The notes: generated by a model from the letters alone, not told the origin. Shown: positions 16,547 through 27,243, counted from the first letter of the stretch. The stretch is 64,000 nt of DNA from an uncultured Stenotrophomonas sp. (GCA_913775725.1 CAJYNG010000022.1:212997-276996), one strand, 5' to 3'. A program made the numbers and translations.

Positions 16547-17764
16547 ATGACGCACGCCATGTCGCGCTTGGGCGCGATGATGTTTCTGCAGTTCTTCATC
16601 TGGGGGGCGTGGTTCGTCACCCTCGGTACCTACCTGGTGCAGGGCCCGCTGCAGGCCAGCGCCAGCCAGGTGGCCACGGCCTTCCTCAGCCAGTCCATCG
16701 GCGCCATCGTAGCGCCGTTCCTGGTCGGCCTGATCGCGGATCGCTACTTCGCCGCGCAGCGCATCCTGGCGGTGCTGCACCTGGCCGGTGCGGTGCTCAT
16801 GTGGCTGGCGTCCACGGCCACCAGCTTCAGCATGTTCTCCGCCTGCGTCATGGGCTACATGCTGCTGTTCATGCCGACGCTGGCACTGGCCAACAGCGTA
16901 GCCATGCGGCACATGCAATCGCCCGAGAAGCAGTTCCCACTGGTGCGGGTAGCCGGCAGCATCGGCTGGATCATCGCCGGCGTGCTGATCGGCTGGCTGG
17001 GCTGGGAGCAGGCGCACAGGCTTGAACTCACCTTCCGGATGGCCGCGCTGGCATCACTGCTGCTGGGCCTGTATGCCTTCACCCTGCCGCACACACCGCC
17101 GCTGGCCAAGCAGCGCGACGCCGGGCTCGGGCAGATCCTGGGGCTGGATTCGTTGCGTCTGCTGAAGTCGCGTGCCTATCTGGTGTTCTTCCTGGCTTCC
17201 ATCGCCATCTGCATCCCGCTGTCGTTCTACTACAACTTCACCAACCCCTATCTCAACGATCTGGGCGTGCGCGGCGCGGCCGGCCTGCAGTCGCTGGGCC
17301 AGGTCTCCGAAGTGCTGCTGATGCTGGCCATGCCGTTCCTGTTCGTGCGGCTGGGGGTGAAGACCATGCTGGCGGTCGGCATGGCCGCCTGGGTGGTGCG
17401 CTATGCCCTGTTCGCCTTCGGCGATGCGGGCAGCGGTTTCTCCCTGCTGGTGATCGGCATCGTGCTGCACGGCATCTGTTACGACTTCTTCTTCGTCACC
17501 GGCCAGATCTACACCGATGCACATGCCGGCCCCGACGCACGCAGCAGCGCGCAGGGGTTCATCACCCTGGCCACCTACGGCGTGGGCATGCTGATCGGCA
17601 CCTTCCTGTCGGGCGCGGTGGTGGAGCACTACACCACCGCCGCAGGGCCGGACTGGCAGCAGATCTGGCTGTTCCCGGCCGGCGTCGCGCTGGTGGTGCT
17701 GGTCGCCTTCCTGCTGCTGTTCCGCGACCGCCCGGCGGTCGTGGCCACGCCTTCTACGCCCTGA
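16547..17764 (+). CDS. MFS permease, nucleoside:H+ symporter (NupG-like) family
   Basis: A 405-aa inner-membrane transporter with about twelve hydrophobic segments. The start MTHAMSRLGAMMFLQFFIWGAWFVTLGTYL and the motif GLIADRYFAAQRIL are typical of the NupG/XapB family. In Bacteroidetes and Xanthomonads such permeases often occur with sugar-oxidoreductase clusters rather than nucleoside genes. Here it lies between a TIM-barrel isomerase and a Gfo/Idh dehydrogenase, so a sugar or keto-sugar substrate is more likely than a nucleoside. GGGAGG precedes the ATG. Second gene of the operon. Confidence 0.85.
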   Translation: MTHAMSRLGAMMFLQFFIWGAWFVTLGTYLVQGPLQASASQVATAFLSQSIGAIVAPFLVGLIADRYFAAQRILAVLHLAGAVLMWLASTATSFSMFSACVMGYMLLFMPTLALANSVAMRHMQSPEKQFPLVRVAGSIGWIIAGVLIGWLGWEQAHRLELTFRMAALASLLLGLYAFTLPHTPPLAKQRDAGLGQILGLDSLRLLKSRAYLVFFLASIAICIPLSFYYNFTNPYLNDLGVRGAAGLQSLGQVSEVLLMLAMPFLFVRLGVKTMLAVGMAAWVVRYALFAFGDAGSGFSLLVIGIVLHGICYDFFFVTGQIYTDAHAGPDARSSAQGFITLATYGVGMLIGTFLSGAVVEHYTTAAGPDWQQIWLFPAGVALVVLVAFLLLFRDRPAVVATPSTP

Positions 17765-17776
17765 GGATCCCCGTCG

Positions 17777-18901
17777 ATGCCCAAGCTTGGAATCGCCATC
17801 GTCGGCGCCGGCATGATCGGAGCAGTGCATCGTCGTGCGGCACTGCTGGCGGGCGCCGAGGTACGCGGCGTGGCCGCCTCGTCACCGCAGCGCGCGCATG
17901 AGGCAGCGCAGTCCTGGAATGTCCCGCGTGCCTATCGGGATATCGAGGAGGTGATCGCCGATCCACAGGTACAGGTCGTGCATGTGTGCACGCCCAACCA
18001 TCTGCACCGCGCCATGGCACAGGCCGCGCTGGAAGCTGGCAAGCACGTGATCTGCGAGAAGCCGCTGGCGACGACACTGGACGATGCGCAGGCACTGGCA
18101 GGTTTGGCCGCGTCGACCGGATTGGTTGCCACGGTGCCCTTCGTCTACCGCTACCACCCGGTAGTGCGCGAGGCGCGCGCCCGTATCGCCCACGGTGAAC
18201 TGGGGCCGTTGCACCTCATCCACGGCAGCTACCTGCAGGACTGGTTGTTGGACCCGGCCAGCAACAACTGGCGCGTGGACCCCGCGCTGGGAGGCGCTTC
18301 GCGTGTGTTCGCCGACATCGGCTCGCACTGGTGCGACCTGGTGGAGTGGATCAGCGGCGAACGCTTCACCGAGGTCAGCGCGGCATTCTCCACGGTAATC
18401 GCCGAGCGCGGCGCCGTCAGCGGGCAGAGCTTCAGTACGCCAACGGCCGCCAGCGCGATGCAGGCCGTCACCAGCGAGGACGTGGCCGCGGCGATGTTCA
18501 GGACCGGCGCTGGCACGCTGGCGTCATTGACGGTCAGCCAGGTCTCGGCCGGACGCCACAACCGCCTCTGGTTCGAGATCGATGGCGCCAAGGCCAGCGT
18601 GGCCTTCAATCAGGAGGATGCCGAACGACTCTGGATCGGCCTGCCCGACCAGCGCGAGGAGATCTTCGTGCGCGGGCCAGCCGCCGGCAGCGCCGAACAA
18701 CGCCGTCTTTCCGTGCTGCCGGCCGGGCATGCACAGGGCTACGCCCAGTGCTTCGAAGCGTTTGTCGCCGACACCTATCGCGCCATCGAAGGCGATCAGC
18801 CGCAGGGGTTGCCCACCTTCGAAGACGGCCTGCGCTCGGCGCAGATCGTTGATCGTGTCATTGCATCGGCCAGGTCACGCGCCTGGACCACCATCGGTTG
18901 A
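17777..18901 (+). CDS. Gfo/Idh/MocA-family NAD(P)-dependent oxidoreductase
   Basis: A 374-aa dehydrogenase. The N-terminal Rossmann fold begins IAIVGAGMIGAVHRRAAL (GxGxxG). The family signature CEKPLATT follows, with Lys as a catalytic residue, and the C-terminal alpha/beta domain carries DIGSHWCDLVEW (catalytic Asp and His). E. coli YcjS of this family is a glucoside 3-dehydrogenase. This supports a role in oxidising or reducing C3 of a glycoside or of the liberated 3-keto-hexose. Starts 12 bases after the permease stop; cytoplasmic. Confidence 0.88.
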   Translation: MPKLGIAIVGAGMIGAVHRRAALLAGAEVRGVAASSPQRAHEAAQSWNVPRAYRDIEEVIADPQVQVVHVCTPNHLHRAMAQAALEAGKHVICEKPLATTLDDAQALAGLAASTGLVATVPFVYRYHPVVREARARIAHGELGPLHLIHGSYLQDWLLDPASNNWRVDPALGGASRVFADIGSHWCDLVEWISGERFTEVSAAFSTVIAERGAVSGQSFSTPTAASAMQAVTSEDVAAAMFRTGAGTLASLTVSQVSAGRHNRLWFEIDGAKASVAFNQEDAERLWIGLPDQREEIFVRGPAAGSAEQRRLSVLPAGHAQGYAQCFEAFVADTYRAIEGDQPQGLPTFEDGLRSAQIVDRVIASARSRAWTTIG

Positions 18902-18920
18902 AACCCGGGAGGATCTGTTG

Positions 18921-19784
18921 ATGAAAGCTCTTTTCCGTAGAAGTGCAAGCCTCATCCTGCTGTTCGCTGCCCTGCCCACCTTCGCAGACGAAGCGGCCAG
19001 CACGCAGAAACCGATCGCGGTGCAGATGTACACCCTGCGCAACGCCGGGTCGCTCGAGCAGCAGTTGAAGATCGTCCACGACGCGGGCGTCCACGCGGTG
19101 GAAACAGTCGGTACGCAGAACACCAGCGCCGCCGAACTCAAGCAGCTGCTGGACCGGTACTCGATCAAGGCGATTTCATCGCATGTGCCGCTGGCCGAGC
19201 TGCGCAGCAATCTGGATGGGGTGGTGACCTTCAACCGGTCGATCGGCAACACGACGCTGGTGGTGCCGTACCTGGACAAGAAGGATCGCCCAACCGATGC
19301 CGCGGGCTGGACTGCATTGGGCCAGGAACTGGGCCGGATCGCAAAGCAGGTGCGCGGCAAGGGCATGCGCCTGGCCTATCACAACCACGACTTCGAACTG
19401 GCCGACTTCGATGGCAAGACCGGACTGGAGCTGCTGTTCGCCGCCGCGGGTCCAGACCTGCAGACCGAACTGGACCTGGCCTGGGTCGCGCGTGCGGGCC
19501 TGGACCCTGCGGTGATGCTTGAGAAATTCCGCGGCCACGTATTCGCGGTGCATGCCAAGGACAATGCGCCCAAGGGCCAGGCCCAGGACGAAGACGGATT
19601 CGCCGCCGTGGGCCAGGGCGTGCTGGACTGGAACGCGATCCTGCCTGCTGCAGCAGCCGCCGGCGTCCACTGGTACATCATCGAGCACGACCAGCCACGC
19701 GATCCGGCCAAGGTCATCCAGATCGGCGCGGACTACCTGCGTGAACATCTGGCCGTCAGCCAACCTGCTCGCGCACAGCGCTGA
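18921..19784 (+). CDS. Secreted TIM-barrel sugar isomerase/epimerase-like protein
   Basis: A 287-aa protein starting MKALFRRSASLILLFAALPTFADE, with GGGAGGA upstream. The signal peptide sends it to the periplasm, unlike the first TIM barrel of this operon. The barrel has metal/substrate motifs LAYHNHDFEL, TELDLAWV and FAVHAKDNAP and ends with YIIEHDQP. Periplasmic members of this family sit in glycoside oxidation clusters, where they may epimerise or dehydrate keto-glycosides; the reaction is not established here. Fourth gene of the operon. Confidence 0.82.
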   Translation: MKALFRRSASLILLFAALPTFADEAASTQKPIAVQMYTLRNAGSLEQQLKIVHDAGVHAVETVGTQNTSAAELKQLLDRYSIKAISSHVPLAELRSNLDGVVTFNRSIGNTTLVVPYLDKKDRPTDAAGWTALGQELGRIAKQVRGKGMRLAYHNHDFELADFDGKTGLELLFAAAGPDLQTELDLAWVARAGLDPAVMLEKFRGHVFAVHAKDNAPKGQAQDEDGFAAVGQGVLDWNAILPAAAAAGVHWYIIEHDQPRDPAKVIQIGADYLREHLAVSQPARAQR

Positions 19785-19800
19785 TGCGAAGGAGCCTCGC

Positions 19801-20109
19801 TTGGACACTCGCTTGAAACTGAGCTTCACCCTGGCCGCGGCTCTGTGCGGCACGACGCTGGCCACCACGGCCTGGTGCAAGGACGACCCTGCGGCCGGCG
19901 CGAAGCTCTACACCGCGAACTGCGTGGCCTGCCACGGCGCCGATCGTGCGGGCATGCCGGGCGCGTTCCCGGCACTCACCGACATCGGCAAGCGCATGGC
20001 ACCGGCGCAGATCAAGGAAAAGATCAGCAAGGGCGGTGGACTGATGCCGCCCTTCTCCCAGCTGTCGCAACAGGAAATCGATGACATCGCCAGCTATCTG
20101 GCGAAGTAA
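19801..20109 (+). CDS. Periplasmic c-type cytochrome
   Basis: A 102-aa class I cytochrome c with signal peptide (LKLSFTLAAALCGTTLATTAWC) and one haem-binding CVACH at residues 41-45. Met82 in GGGLMPPF is the likely axial ligand, and the end QEIDDIASYLAK is typical. The start is a TTG at 19801 preceded by AAGGAG. It is the likely electron acceptor of the GMC oxidoreductase encoded by the converging operon, as LacB is for LacA in Caulobacter lactose oxidation. Last gene of the plus-strand operon. Confidence 0.9.
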   Translation: MDTRLKLSFTLAAALCGTTLATTAWCKDDPAAGAKLYTANCVACHGADRAGMPGAFPALTDIGKRMAPAQIKEKISKGGGLMPPFSQLSQQEIDDIASYLAK

Positions 20110-20110
20110 G

Positions 20111-20132
20111 CGGCCGGCGACCACGCCGGCCG
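20111..20132. terminator. Hairpin between the two converging operons
   Basis: CGGCCGGC-GACCAC-GCCGGCCG, an 8-bp perfect stem immediately after the cytochrome stop and seven bases before the stop of the opposite operon's last gene. It has no T-run, so it is a weak intrinsic terminator; it may stabilise both 3' ends. Confidence 0.5.
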
Positions 20133-20139
20133 TGTGCCG

Positions 20140-20898
20140 CTACAGCTCGCGCACCCAGATGTTGCGGTAGCTGACCTTGGAGTCATGCTCCTGCAGATAG
20201 AGCGGCGCGCACGCGTGAGGCGCGTACGACGGCGCACCGATGTACTCCGTCTTCCCCGCCAGCACGGTGTCATCCTGCACGAGCACGCCGTTATGCAGCA
20301 CCGTGATGCGCGCGGGCGACGTCAGCCCGCCACCCGCCGAGAAGCGCGGCGCCTTCCAGAGGATGTCGTAGACCTGCCACTGGCCCGGTGCGCGCGAGGC
20401 GTTCACCCGTGGCATGGCCTGCTTGTAGATCGAACCCGCCTGGCCGTTGGCATACGTGGGGTTGTTGTAACTGTCGAGCACCTGCAGCTCATACAGTTCC
20501 TGCAGGAAGATACCGCTGTTGCCGCGGTTCTGGCCGTCGAAGCCCTTCGTCTCGGTGGGGGTACGCCACTCGACATGCAGCTGGACATCGCAGAAGCGTT
20601 GCCGGGTGCGGATGCCCTTGCTGCCCGGAACGACGGTCATGGCACCATCGGCAACCGTCCAGGGCACGCGTCCGCCCTGCTCTGCCTCCCACGCCGAGAC
20701 ATTCTTGCCATCGAACAGCACGATGGCGTCGGACGGCGCCATGCCCGGACGCGTCGCCACGACGGCAGGCACAGGGGTCCACACCTCGGTCTTCTTCGGG
20801 TCACGCGCAGCGTCGGCACTGTCCTGGGCGAATGCAGTTGCAGCGGCCAGCAGGCCGGCGGTGATCAACGCAGGACGGATCATCAGGGTATCGTCCAT
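20140..20898 (-). CDS. DUF1080 (3-keto-disaccharide hydrolase family) protein
   Basis: A 252-aa exported protein. The signal peptide is MIRPALITAGLLAAATAFAQ after a short leader. I take the ATG at 20896-20898, which overlaps the upstream stop as TGATG. The laminin-G/concanavalin-like domain has APSDAIVLFDGKNVSAWE at its start, GFDGQNRGNSGIFLQ as the conserved core and ends YLQEHDSKVSYRNIWVREL. PF06439 members have been shown to cleave the glycosidic bond of 3-keto-disaccharides by elimination. Here it is encoded with a sugar-oxidising GMC pair, which fits that job. Last gene of the minus-strand operon. Confidence 0.87.
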   Translation of the reverse strand: MDDTLMIRPALITAGLLAAATAFAQDSADAARDPKKTEVWTPVPAVVATRPGMAPSDAIVLFDGKNVSAWEAEQGGRVPWTVADGAMTVVPGSKGIRTRQRFCDVQLHVEWRTPTETKGFDGQNRGNSGIFLQELYELQVLDSYNNPTYANGQAGSIYKQAMPRVNASRAPGQWQVYDILWKAPRFSAGGGLTSPARITVLHNGVLVQDDTVLAGKTEYIGAPSYAPHACAPLYLQEHDSKVSYRNIWVREL

Positions 20899-21473
20899 CA
20901 GCTGGTCCCCCACGCCGGCGTGCCGGGAACATAGGCCAGGTCGCCGTCGTAGCGACCCGGCACGGCGACGTACTGCAGCACCCCGGTCGCGCCGACCTTG
21001 GAGGTGAAGAAGCCGAAGATGGCCAGCTGCTTGATCATGGTGAAGTAATGCGGCATCGCCTCGCCCTCTTCAGGCGTACCGGTCTCGGTCACATCGGCAG
21101 AGCGAGCCTTGGCTTCGGCGTCCAGCGTTCGCAGCAACCCGGTGCGGGCTTCGGGTGTGAGCGATACAAACCGGCCACCGGCGCGTTTGTCGATGTCGGC
21201 CAGACCAGCGCGGAACGTCGCCTGCTGCCGGGCGGTGTAGCAATCGCTGACGAAGGTCGCCATGAACAACCCGGCACCGGCATCCTTCGCGCCAGGTGTC
21301 CGGGTCCGCGGCAGGATGGTCTCGGCGATCTCGTCCAGCGTGCCGACATCGGCTTCGGAGAAATGGATCTTCGTGCCGGCCACCGGTGCCTGCCCGTGCA
21401 CAAGCGCAGGCAATCCGACCATGGCCGCACCGGTGGCGGCGACGATCATCTTCAACAGTTCGCGGCGATCCAT
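20898..21473 (-). CDS. Gluconate 2-dehydrogenase subunit 3-family protein (small subunit)
   Basis: A 191-aa exported small subunit. The N-terminus MDRRELLKMIVAATGAAMVGLPALVHG is a twin-arginine signal, and the body contains ISEADVGTLDEIAETILPRT-like features (FSEADVGTLDEIAETILP) and an MPHYFTMIKQLAIFGFFTSKVG core. In the LacA-LacC type oxidase, this small subunit carries the FAD-bearing GMC subunit through the Tat system. Its start overlaps the GMC stop at 21473, and its stop overlaps the DUF1080 start, so the three are translationally coupled. Periplasmic. Confidence 0.88.
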   Translation of the reverse strand: MDRRELLKMIVAATGAAMVGLPALVHGQAPVAGTKIHFSEADVGTLDEIAETILPRTRTPGAKDAGAGLFMATFVSDCYTARQQATFRAGLADIDKRAGGRFVSLTPEARTGLLRTLDAEAKARSADVTETGTPEEGEAMPHYFTMIKQLAIFGFFTSKVGATGVLQYVAVPGRYDGDLAYVPGTPAWGTS

Positions 21474-23158
21474 CAGAGGTTCCCCGCTTTCAGTTCGCGC
21501 ACCGCATGGTCGGCCGCACGCGCGGTCAGCGCCATGTAGGTCAGCGAGGGATTCACGCAGGCGCTGGAGGTCATGCAGGCACCGTCGGTCACATAGACGT
21601 TGGGTGCATCCCAGACCTGGTTGTGCGCATTCAATACCGAACTCTTCCGATCGCGTCCCATGCGCGCGGTTCCCATCTCATGGATGCCCTTGCCCGGGGC
21701 ATAGTCGCTGTCGTGCATCTTCACGTCCTTGACGCCGGCCGCCTCCAGCATCTCGGCGGCATCGGCGGCCATGTCCTTGCGCATGGCCAGTTCGTTGGCA
21801 CGCATGGACACGTCCATCGCCAGCACCGGCAGCCCCCACTTGTCCCTGCGGTCCCGATCCAGGCGGATCGTATTGTCGTGGTGCGGCAACATTTCACCGA
21901 ACCCGGTCATGCCGATGCGCCAGTCGCCCGGTACGGTCAGCGCCTCCTTCAGGTCGGCACCGATGTTCAGCTCGGCGATCTCGCGCGACCAGCCGGTGCG
22001 GCTGGCACCGCCCTGGTAGCCGAACCCGCGCAGGTAGCCGCGCTTGTCGGCTGCGACGTTGCGGAAACGCGGAATGTAGAAGCCGCAGGGACGGCGGCCG
22101 AAGTAGTACTTGTCTTCGTAGCCCTCGACCCGGCCCGAGGCGCCCGCACCGAAATGATGGTCCATCACGTTGTGCCCGAGCTCGCCCGACGAAGAACCCA
22201 GCCCGCCGTCCCAGACATCGGTGGCCGAGTTCATCAGCAGCCACGTCGAGTTGAACGACGATGCGTTGAGGAAGATGACCTTGGCGGTGTACTGGTAGGT
22301 CTGGCCGGTTTCGGCGTCAATGATCTCCACGCCGCGCGCACGCTTGCGGTCCTTGTCGTAGAGCACTTCCTTGACGATCGAGAACGGCCGCAATGTCAGG
22401 TTGCCGGTCTTCATCGCCGCCGGCAATGTCGCCGCCTGGGTCGAGAAATAGGCACCGAAGGGACAGCCCAGGATGCACTTGTTGCGATACTGGCAGTTGA
22501 CGCGCCCCTGCTCGGGCATGGGCTTGGTGATGTTGGCGGTGCGCGAGTGGATCATGTGGCGCGTTCCGCCGAAGGCCTTCTTGATACGCGCGGCGACATC
22601 CTTCTCGACGATGTTCAACGGGATCGGCGGCAGGAACTCGCCGTCCGGCAGCACGTCCAGTCCTTCGCGCGTGCCGGCGATGCCGGCGAACTTCTCCACG
22701 TAGTCGTACCAGGGCGCAATGTCGGCGTAGCGGATCGGCCAGTCGGTCGCGAGGCCGTCCTTGAGGTTCGCCTCGAAATCCAGATCGGAGAAGCGATAGC
22801 TCTGCCGCCCCCACATCAACGAGCGGCCGCCGACGTGGTAGCCGCGGAACCAGTCGAATCTCTTGGTCTCGATGTAGGGCGAGTCCTGTTCGTTGGCCCA
22901 CATCCCTTCCAGGTTCTCGGCCAGGCCGTAGTCACGCATCAGCACCGGGAAGTCGGCCTTCATCGCCTGCGTTGGCCGGTTGCGGTGCGGGAAATCCCAC
23001 GCCTCCTTCATCGCGTTGACGTAGTCCTTGACGTGCTCGATGTTGCGTCCGCGTTCCAGCATCAGGACCTTCAGGCCCTTCTCGGCCAGCTCCTTCGCTG
23101 CCCAACCGCCGCTGATTCCCGAGCCAACAACAATGGCGTCGTAGTGATTATCTGCCAT
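21473..23158 (-). CDS. GMC-family FAD oxidoreductase, sugar dehydrogenase large subunit
   Basis: A 561-aa flavoenzyme without its own signal peptide. The N-terminal FAD motif is DAIVVGSGISGGWAAKELAEKG, and the catalytic C-terminus has HEMGTARMG and PNVYVTDGACMTSSACVNPSLTYMALTARAADH, as in gluconate and glucoside 3-dehydrogenase large subunits. Cys-rich NCQYRNKCILGCPFGA in the middle is typical of the group and binds an Fe-S cluster in some members. It would oxidise a sugar hydroxyl, most likely C3, and pass electrons to cytochrome c. AGGTGAG upstream of the ATG. Depends on the small subunit for export. Confidence 0.9.
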   Translation of the reverse strand: MADNHYDAIVVGSGISGGWAAKELAEKGLKVLMLERGRNIEHVKDYVNAMKEAWDFPHRNRPTQAMKADFPVLMRDYGLAENLEGMWANEQDSPYIETKRFDWFRGYHVGGRSLMWGRQSYRFSDLDFEANLKDGLATDWPIRYADIAPWYDYVEKFAGIAGTREGLDVLPDGEFLPPIPLNIVEKDVAARIKKAFGGTRHMIHSRTANITKPMPEQGRVNCQYRNKCILGCPFGAYFSTQAATLPAAMKTGNLTLRPFSIVKEVLYDKDRKRARGVEIIDAETGQTYQYTAKVIFLNASSFNSTWLLMNSATDVWDGGLGSSSGELGHNVMDHHFGAGASGRVEGYEDKYYFGRRPCGFYIPRFRNVAADKRGYLRGFGYQGGASRTGWSREIAELNIGADLKEALTVPGDWRIGMTGFGEMLPHHDNTIRLDRDRRDKWGLPVLAMDVSMRANELAMRKDMAADAAEMLEAAGVKDVKMHDSDYAPGKGIHEMGTARMGRDRKSSVLNAHNQVWDAPNVYVTDGACMTSSACVNPSLTYMALTARAADHAVRELKAGNL

Positions 23159-23185
23159 GGGTTTCTCACCTGGGTGGATATCGTT

Positions 23186-24091
<906 letters not shown>

Positions 24092-24139
24092 CCACCTTCC
24101 GGCCTCCCAACCGGTATCAAACGCAACGATTCACAGCAA

Positions 24140-24153
24140 TGCAATCGATTGCA
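24140..24153. promoter_or_regulatory. LacI operator TGCAATCGATTGCA (copy 2)
   Basis: Identical to the 14-bp palindrome at 15437-15450. It lies 48 bases upstream of the minus-strand operon (TIM barrel, GMC, small subunit, DUF1080) and 86 bases below the terminator of ssb. Together the two copies bracket the whole cluster. Confidence 0.85.
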
Positions 24154-24235
24154 CCATAGGGGAGGAAATTGTCTGTTTGCAAGTCGCGGTGCACGAAAAC
24201 TGATGCTGCGAAGCACAACACAGATGACATCGCGC

Positions 24236-24270
24236 AAAAAGAAAGCCCCGCATGAGCGGGGCTTTCTTTT
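24236..24270 (-). terminator. Bidirectional rho-independent terminator after ssb
   Basis: Stem GAAAGCCCCGC / GCGGGGCTTTC with ATGA loop at 24241-24266, flanked by a run of A on the left and CTTTT on the right. On the minus strand it follows ssb and reads as a stem plus T-run. Confidence 0.85.
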
Positions 24271-24291
24271 CTACTGAGGACGAGCGTTCGA

Positions 24292-24873
24292 TCAGAACGG
24301 AATATCGTCGTCAGCGAAGTCGTCCATCGGTGGCGCCTGCTGCGGCTGCGGACGTTGGTTGCCACCCTGGTTGCCGTAACCCCCACCCTGGTTGCCGCCC
24401 TGGTTGCCATAGCCGCCACCCTGGCCACCACGCTGACCACCGCCACCGCCGCCGTACTCCTGGCGCGGCGCCTGCTGGCGCTGCGGACGATCGCCGCCGT
24501 AGTTGCCGCCGCCGCCGCCGCCACCGCCACCGCCTTCACCGCGGCCGCCCAGCATCTGCATTTCATCGGCGATGATATCGGTGGAGTACTTCTCCACGCC
24601 GTCCTGGCCGGTGTACTTGTCGTAGCGCAGGCTGCCTTCGACGTAGACCGAGCTGCCCTTGCGCAGGTACTCGCCGGCGATCTCGCCGAGCTTGCCGAAG
24701 AACACCACGCGGTGCCATTCGGTACGTTCCTGCTGGTTGCCGTCCTTGTCCTTGCGGACGCTGGTGGTGGCCAGGCTGATGCGGGTGATCGCCATGCCGC
24801 CCTGGGTGTACTTCACGTCCGGGTCGTTGCCGAGATTGCCGACCAGGATGACTTTGTTGATGCCGCGCGCCAT
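24292..24873 (-). CDS. ssb: Single-stranded DNA-binding protein
   Basis: A 193-aa SSB that coats single-stranded DNA in replication and repair. The OB fold occupies about 1-110 ([81 protein letters not shown]). The linker is a long Gly/Gln/Asn/Arg-rich low-complexity stretch (about 115-180), with runs of ten Gly. The C-terminus [10 protein letters not shown] is the conserved acidic tip that recruits partner proteins. It is followed by a strong terminator. The upstream 292 bases separate it from a LacI gene on the other strand. Confidence 0.97.
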   Translation of the reverse strand: MARGINKVILVGNLGNDPDVKYTQGGMAITRISLATTSVRKDKDGNQQERTEWHRVVFFGKLGEIAGEYLRKGSSVYVEGSLRYDKYTGQDGVEKYSTDIIADEMQMLGGRGEGGGGGGGGGGNYGGDRPQRQQAPRQEYGGGGGGQRGGQGGGYGNQGGNQGGGYGNQGGNQRPQPQQAPPMDDFADDDIPF

Positions 24874-25165
24874 AGGTACCTTCGTCCGTTGTCCAAGGGC
24901 AGACCGCCAGTGATAGCACAGCCCCGGGCGGGGGTGCAGTAGGCGGGGCCGCCCCTGTTGAAATTTGGGGGAATGCGAGAACGATGCATCTTAGCATTGC
25001 CGCCGCCATCCGCCCGGTCAGAAGACCCCGGCCGCGCAGGAAAATTGAACTGATTTCCTTGTCCGGCAATGACTTACCCTCGCTTCGGTGGACATCCGGA
25101 GGGGCATTCGCGTCTACCCATGGCATCATGCCCGGGCACCTTTCCCCTGCCCCCTCCGCGTGCCC
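24874..25165. other. Divergent intergenic region between ssb and a LacI gene
   Basis: 292 bases holding the promoters of ssb (leftwards) and of the LacI gene (rightwards). There is an AT-rich stretch near 25038-25070 (GGAAAATTGAACTGATTTCC). I find no convincing 14-bp LacI operator, no convincing -10/-35 pair and no RNA gene. Confidence 0.5.
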
Positions 25166-26197
25166 ATGACGATCAAAGGCAAAGCCACCTCCCTGGACAT
25201 CGCCCACCTGGCCGGGGTCTCCCAGCCGACCGTGTCGCGAGCCCTGCGTGGCAGCCCGATGGTCAACGCCGAGACCCGCGAGCGCATCCTGCGCATCGCC
25301 CGCGAGCTGAACTACAAGGTCGACAAGAACGCCTCCAGCCTGCGCCTGCGCAATGCCGGCACCCTGGCCCTGCTGTTCTTCGAGGACCCGACCAACGACG
25401 ACTCGCTGATCAACCCGTTCTTCCATTCGATGCTGGGCTCGATCACCCGCGCCTGCGCGCTGCACGGGCAGGACCTGCTGGTCTCGTTCCAGCAACTGTC
25501 CACCGACTGGCAGGCCGATTACGAGGACAGCAACAAGGCCGACGGCATCATCCTGCTCGGCTACGGCGACTATCACGAATCACGCGACCGCCTGCAGCGG
25601 CTGGTCGAACAGGGCACGCACTTCGTGCGCTGGGGCGCCGCCCTGCCCGGCCAGCCAGGCGTGTCGATCGGCAGCGACAACTTCCAGGGCGGGCACGACA
25701 TCACCACCCACCTGCTGCAGCGGGGCTGCCGCCGCATCGCCTTCCTCGGCCATGCCTCCAGCCATTACCCCGAATTCCAGGAGCGCTACCGCGGCCATGT
25801 CGCGGCCCTGCAGGACCACGGCCTGGCCGCCGAACCGGCGCTGCAGCACGATGCGATCACCACCGAGGCCTCCGGCCAGGAGGCCTGCCAGGCGCTGCTG
25901 GCGCGCGGCGAACCGATCGATGCGATCTGCGCCGCCAGCGACCTGATCGCCATCGGTGCGATGCGCGCCCTGCGCGAGGCCGGGCTACGGGTGCCACAGG
26001 ACGTGGCGGTGACCGGCTTCGACGACATCCCGCTGGCGGCCTCGGTGTCTCCGGCGTTGACCACGGTCCAGCAGGACACCAAGCAGGCCGGCCAGCTGCT
26101 GGTGGAGCGCCTGCTGACGCTGATCGGCCGGCAACCGGTGGAGGGCCAGAGCATCCCGGTGAAGCTGGTGGTGCGGGAATCGTCGCTGCGCCGGTAA
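25166..26197 (+). CDS. LacI-family transcriptional regulator
   Basis: A 343-aa LacI/GalR repressor. The HTH is [25 protein letters not shown] with hinge [16 protein letters not shown]. The effector-binding core contains [18 protein letters not shown] and ends [28 protein letters not shown]. The ATG at 25166 was chosen over an upstream in-frame ATG that would add a non-conserved tail. Its targets are not adjacent: the downstream gene is an ABC transporter. One candidate regulon is the maltodextrin locus 7 kb away, which has three identical 14-bp operators, but nothing in the sequence proves this. Confidence 0.9.
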   Translation: MTIKGKATSLDIAHLAGVSQPTVSRALRGSPMVNAETRERILRIARELNYKVDKNASSLRLRNAGTLALLFFEDPTNDDSLINPFFHSMLGSITRACALHGQDLLVSFQQLSTDWQADYEDSNKADGIILLGYGDYHESRDRLQRLVEQGTHFVRWGAALPGQPGVSIGSDNFQGGHDITTHLLQRGCRRIAFLGHASSHYPEFQERYRGHVAALQDHGLAAEPALQHDAITTEASGQEACQALLARGEPIDAICAASDLIAIGAMRALREAGLRVPQDVAVTGFDDIPLAASVSPALTTVQQDTKQAGQLLVERLLTLIGRQPVEGQSIPVKLVVRESSLRR

Positions 26198-26328
26198 GCG
26201 CCACCAGACCTCCCGCCACGCCCCAACGTGCGACGGCGGAATTCTCCCCCCATGACCAACGGCGGATGCGTACGGACGCCGATGCGCGGATAACGCGCAG
26301 ACATCGCCCATGGAAAGGTGTACGTCGC

Positions 26329-27231
26329 ATGCTGAAGATCGATTCGCTGTCCAAGACGTACGCCAACGGCGTGCATGCCCTCAACAACGTCAACCTGGAC
26401 ATCCCGCGCGGCATGTTCGGCCTGCTCGGTCCGAACGGCGCCGGCAAGTCGTCGCTGATGCGCACGCTGTCCACCCTGCAGGAAGCCGACAGCGGCACGG
26501 CCACCCTCACCATTCCAGGCGAGGCGCCGATCGACGTACTGCGCGACAAGGACGCGGTGCGCCGCCGGCTCGGCTACCTGCCGCAGGATTTCGGCGTTTA
26601 CCCGAAAGTCAGCGCGCTGGATCTGCTGGAACATTTCGCGGTGCTCAAGGGCCTGACCCAGCGCGCGCAGCGCCGCGAGGTGGTCGATGGGCTGCTGCAG
26701 CAGGTGAACCTGTGGGACGCCCGCAAACGCAAGCTGGGCACCTACTCCGGCGGCATGCGCCAGCGCTTCGGCATTGCCCAGGCGTTGCTGGGTGACCCGC
26801 GGCTGGTGATCGTCGACGAACCCACCGCCGGCCTCGACCCGGAAGAGCGCAACCGCTTCCTCAACCTGCTGGCGGCCATCGGCGAGAACGTGGCGGTCAT
26901 CCTGTCCACCCATATCGTCGAGGACGTGACCGACCTATGCCCGACGATGGCGATCATGAACAAGGGCCAGGTGCTGCTGACCGGGCGCCCGGCCGATGCC
27001 ATCAACGCGCTGCAGCAGCAGGTCTGGCGCAAGCAGGTCGACCCCTCCGAACTGGCCGATCACGAAGCGCGCTACGTGGTGCTGTCCACGCGCCTGGTCG
27101 GTGGTCGCCCGGTGATTCACGTACACAGCGCCAATGACCCCGGCGACGGCTTCGCCGCCGTAGCCCCCGACCTAGAGGACGTGTACTTCCAGCGCCTGCG
27201 CCTGCAGGCCCGTGCCCGCGCGGCAGCCTGA
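26329..27231 (+). CDS. ABC transporter ATP-binding protein (partner of the permease-peptidase)
   Basis: A 300-aa ABC ATPase. Walker [11 protein letters not shown]-loop region [22 protein letters not shown], signature [16 protein letters not shown], Walker [15 protein letters not shown] and His switch ILSTHIVED are all present. The C-terminal 60 residues are an extra domain often found in this group. It sits 12 bases upstream of the large membrane permease-M1 peptidase gene, so the two form one exporter. The exported substrate is unknown; peptides are one guess from the fused peptidase. Confidence 0.92.
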   Translation: MLKIDSLSKTYANGVHALNNVNLDIPRGMFGLLGPNGAGKSSLMRTLSTLQEADSGTATLTIPGEAPIDVLRDKDAVRRRLGYLPQDFGVYPKVSALDLLEHFAVLKGLTQRAQRREVVDGLLQQVNLWDARKRKLGTYSGGMRQRFGIAQALLGDPRLVIVDEPTAGLDPEERNRFLNLLAAIGENVAVILSTHIVEDVTDLCPTMAIMNKGQVLLTGRPADAINALQQQVWRKQVDPSELADHEARYVVLSTRLVGGRPVIHVHSANDPGDGFAAVAPDLEDVYFQRLRLQARARAAA

Positions 27232-27243
27232 GCGGAGCACGCC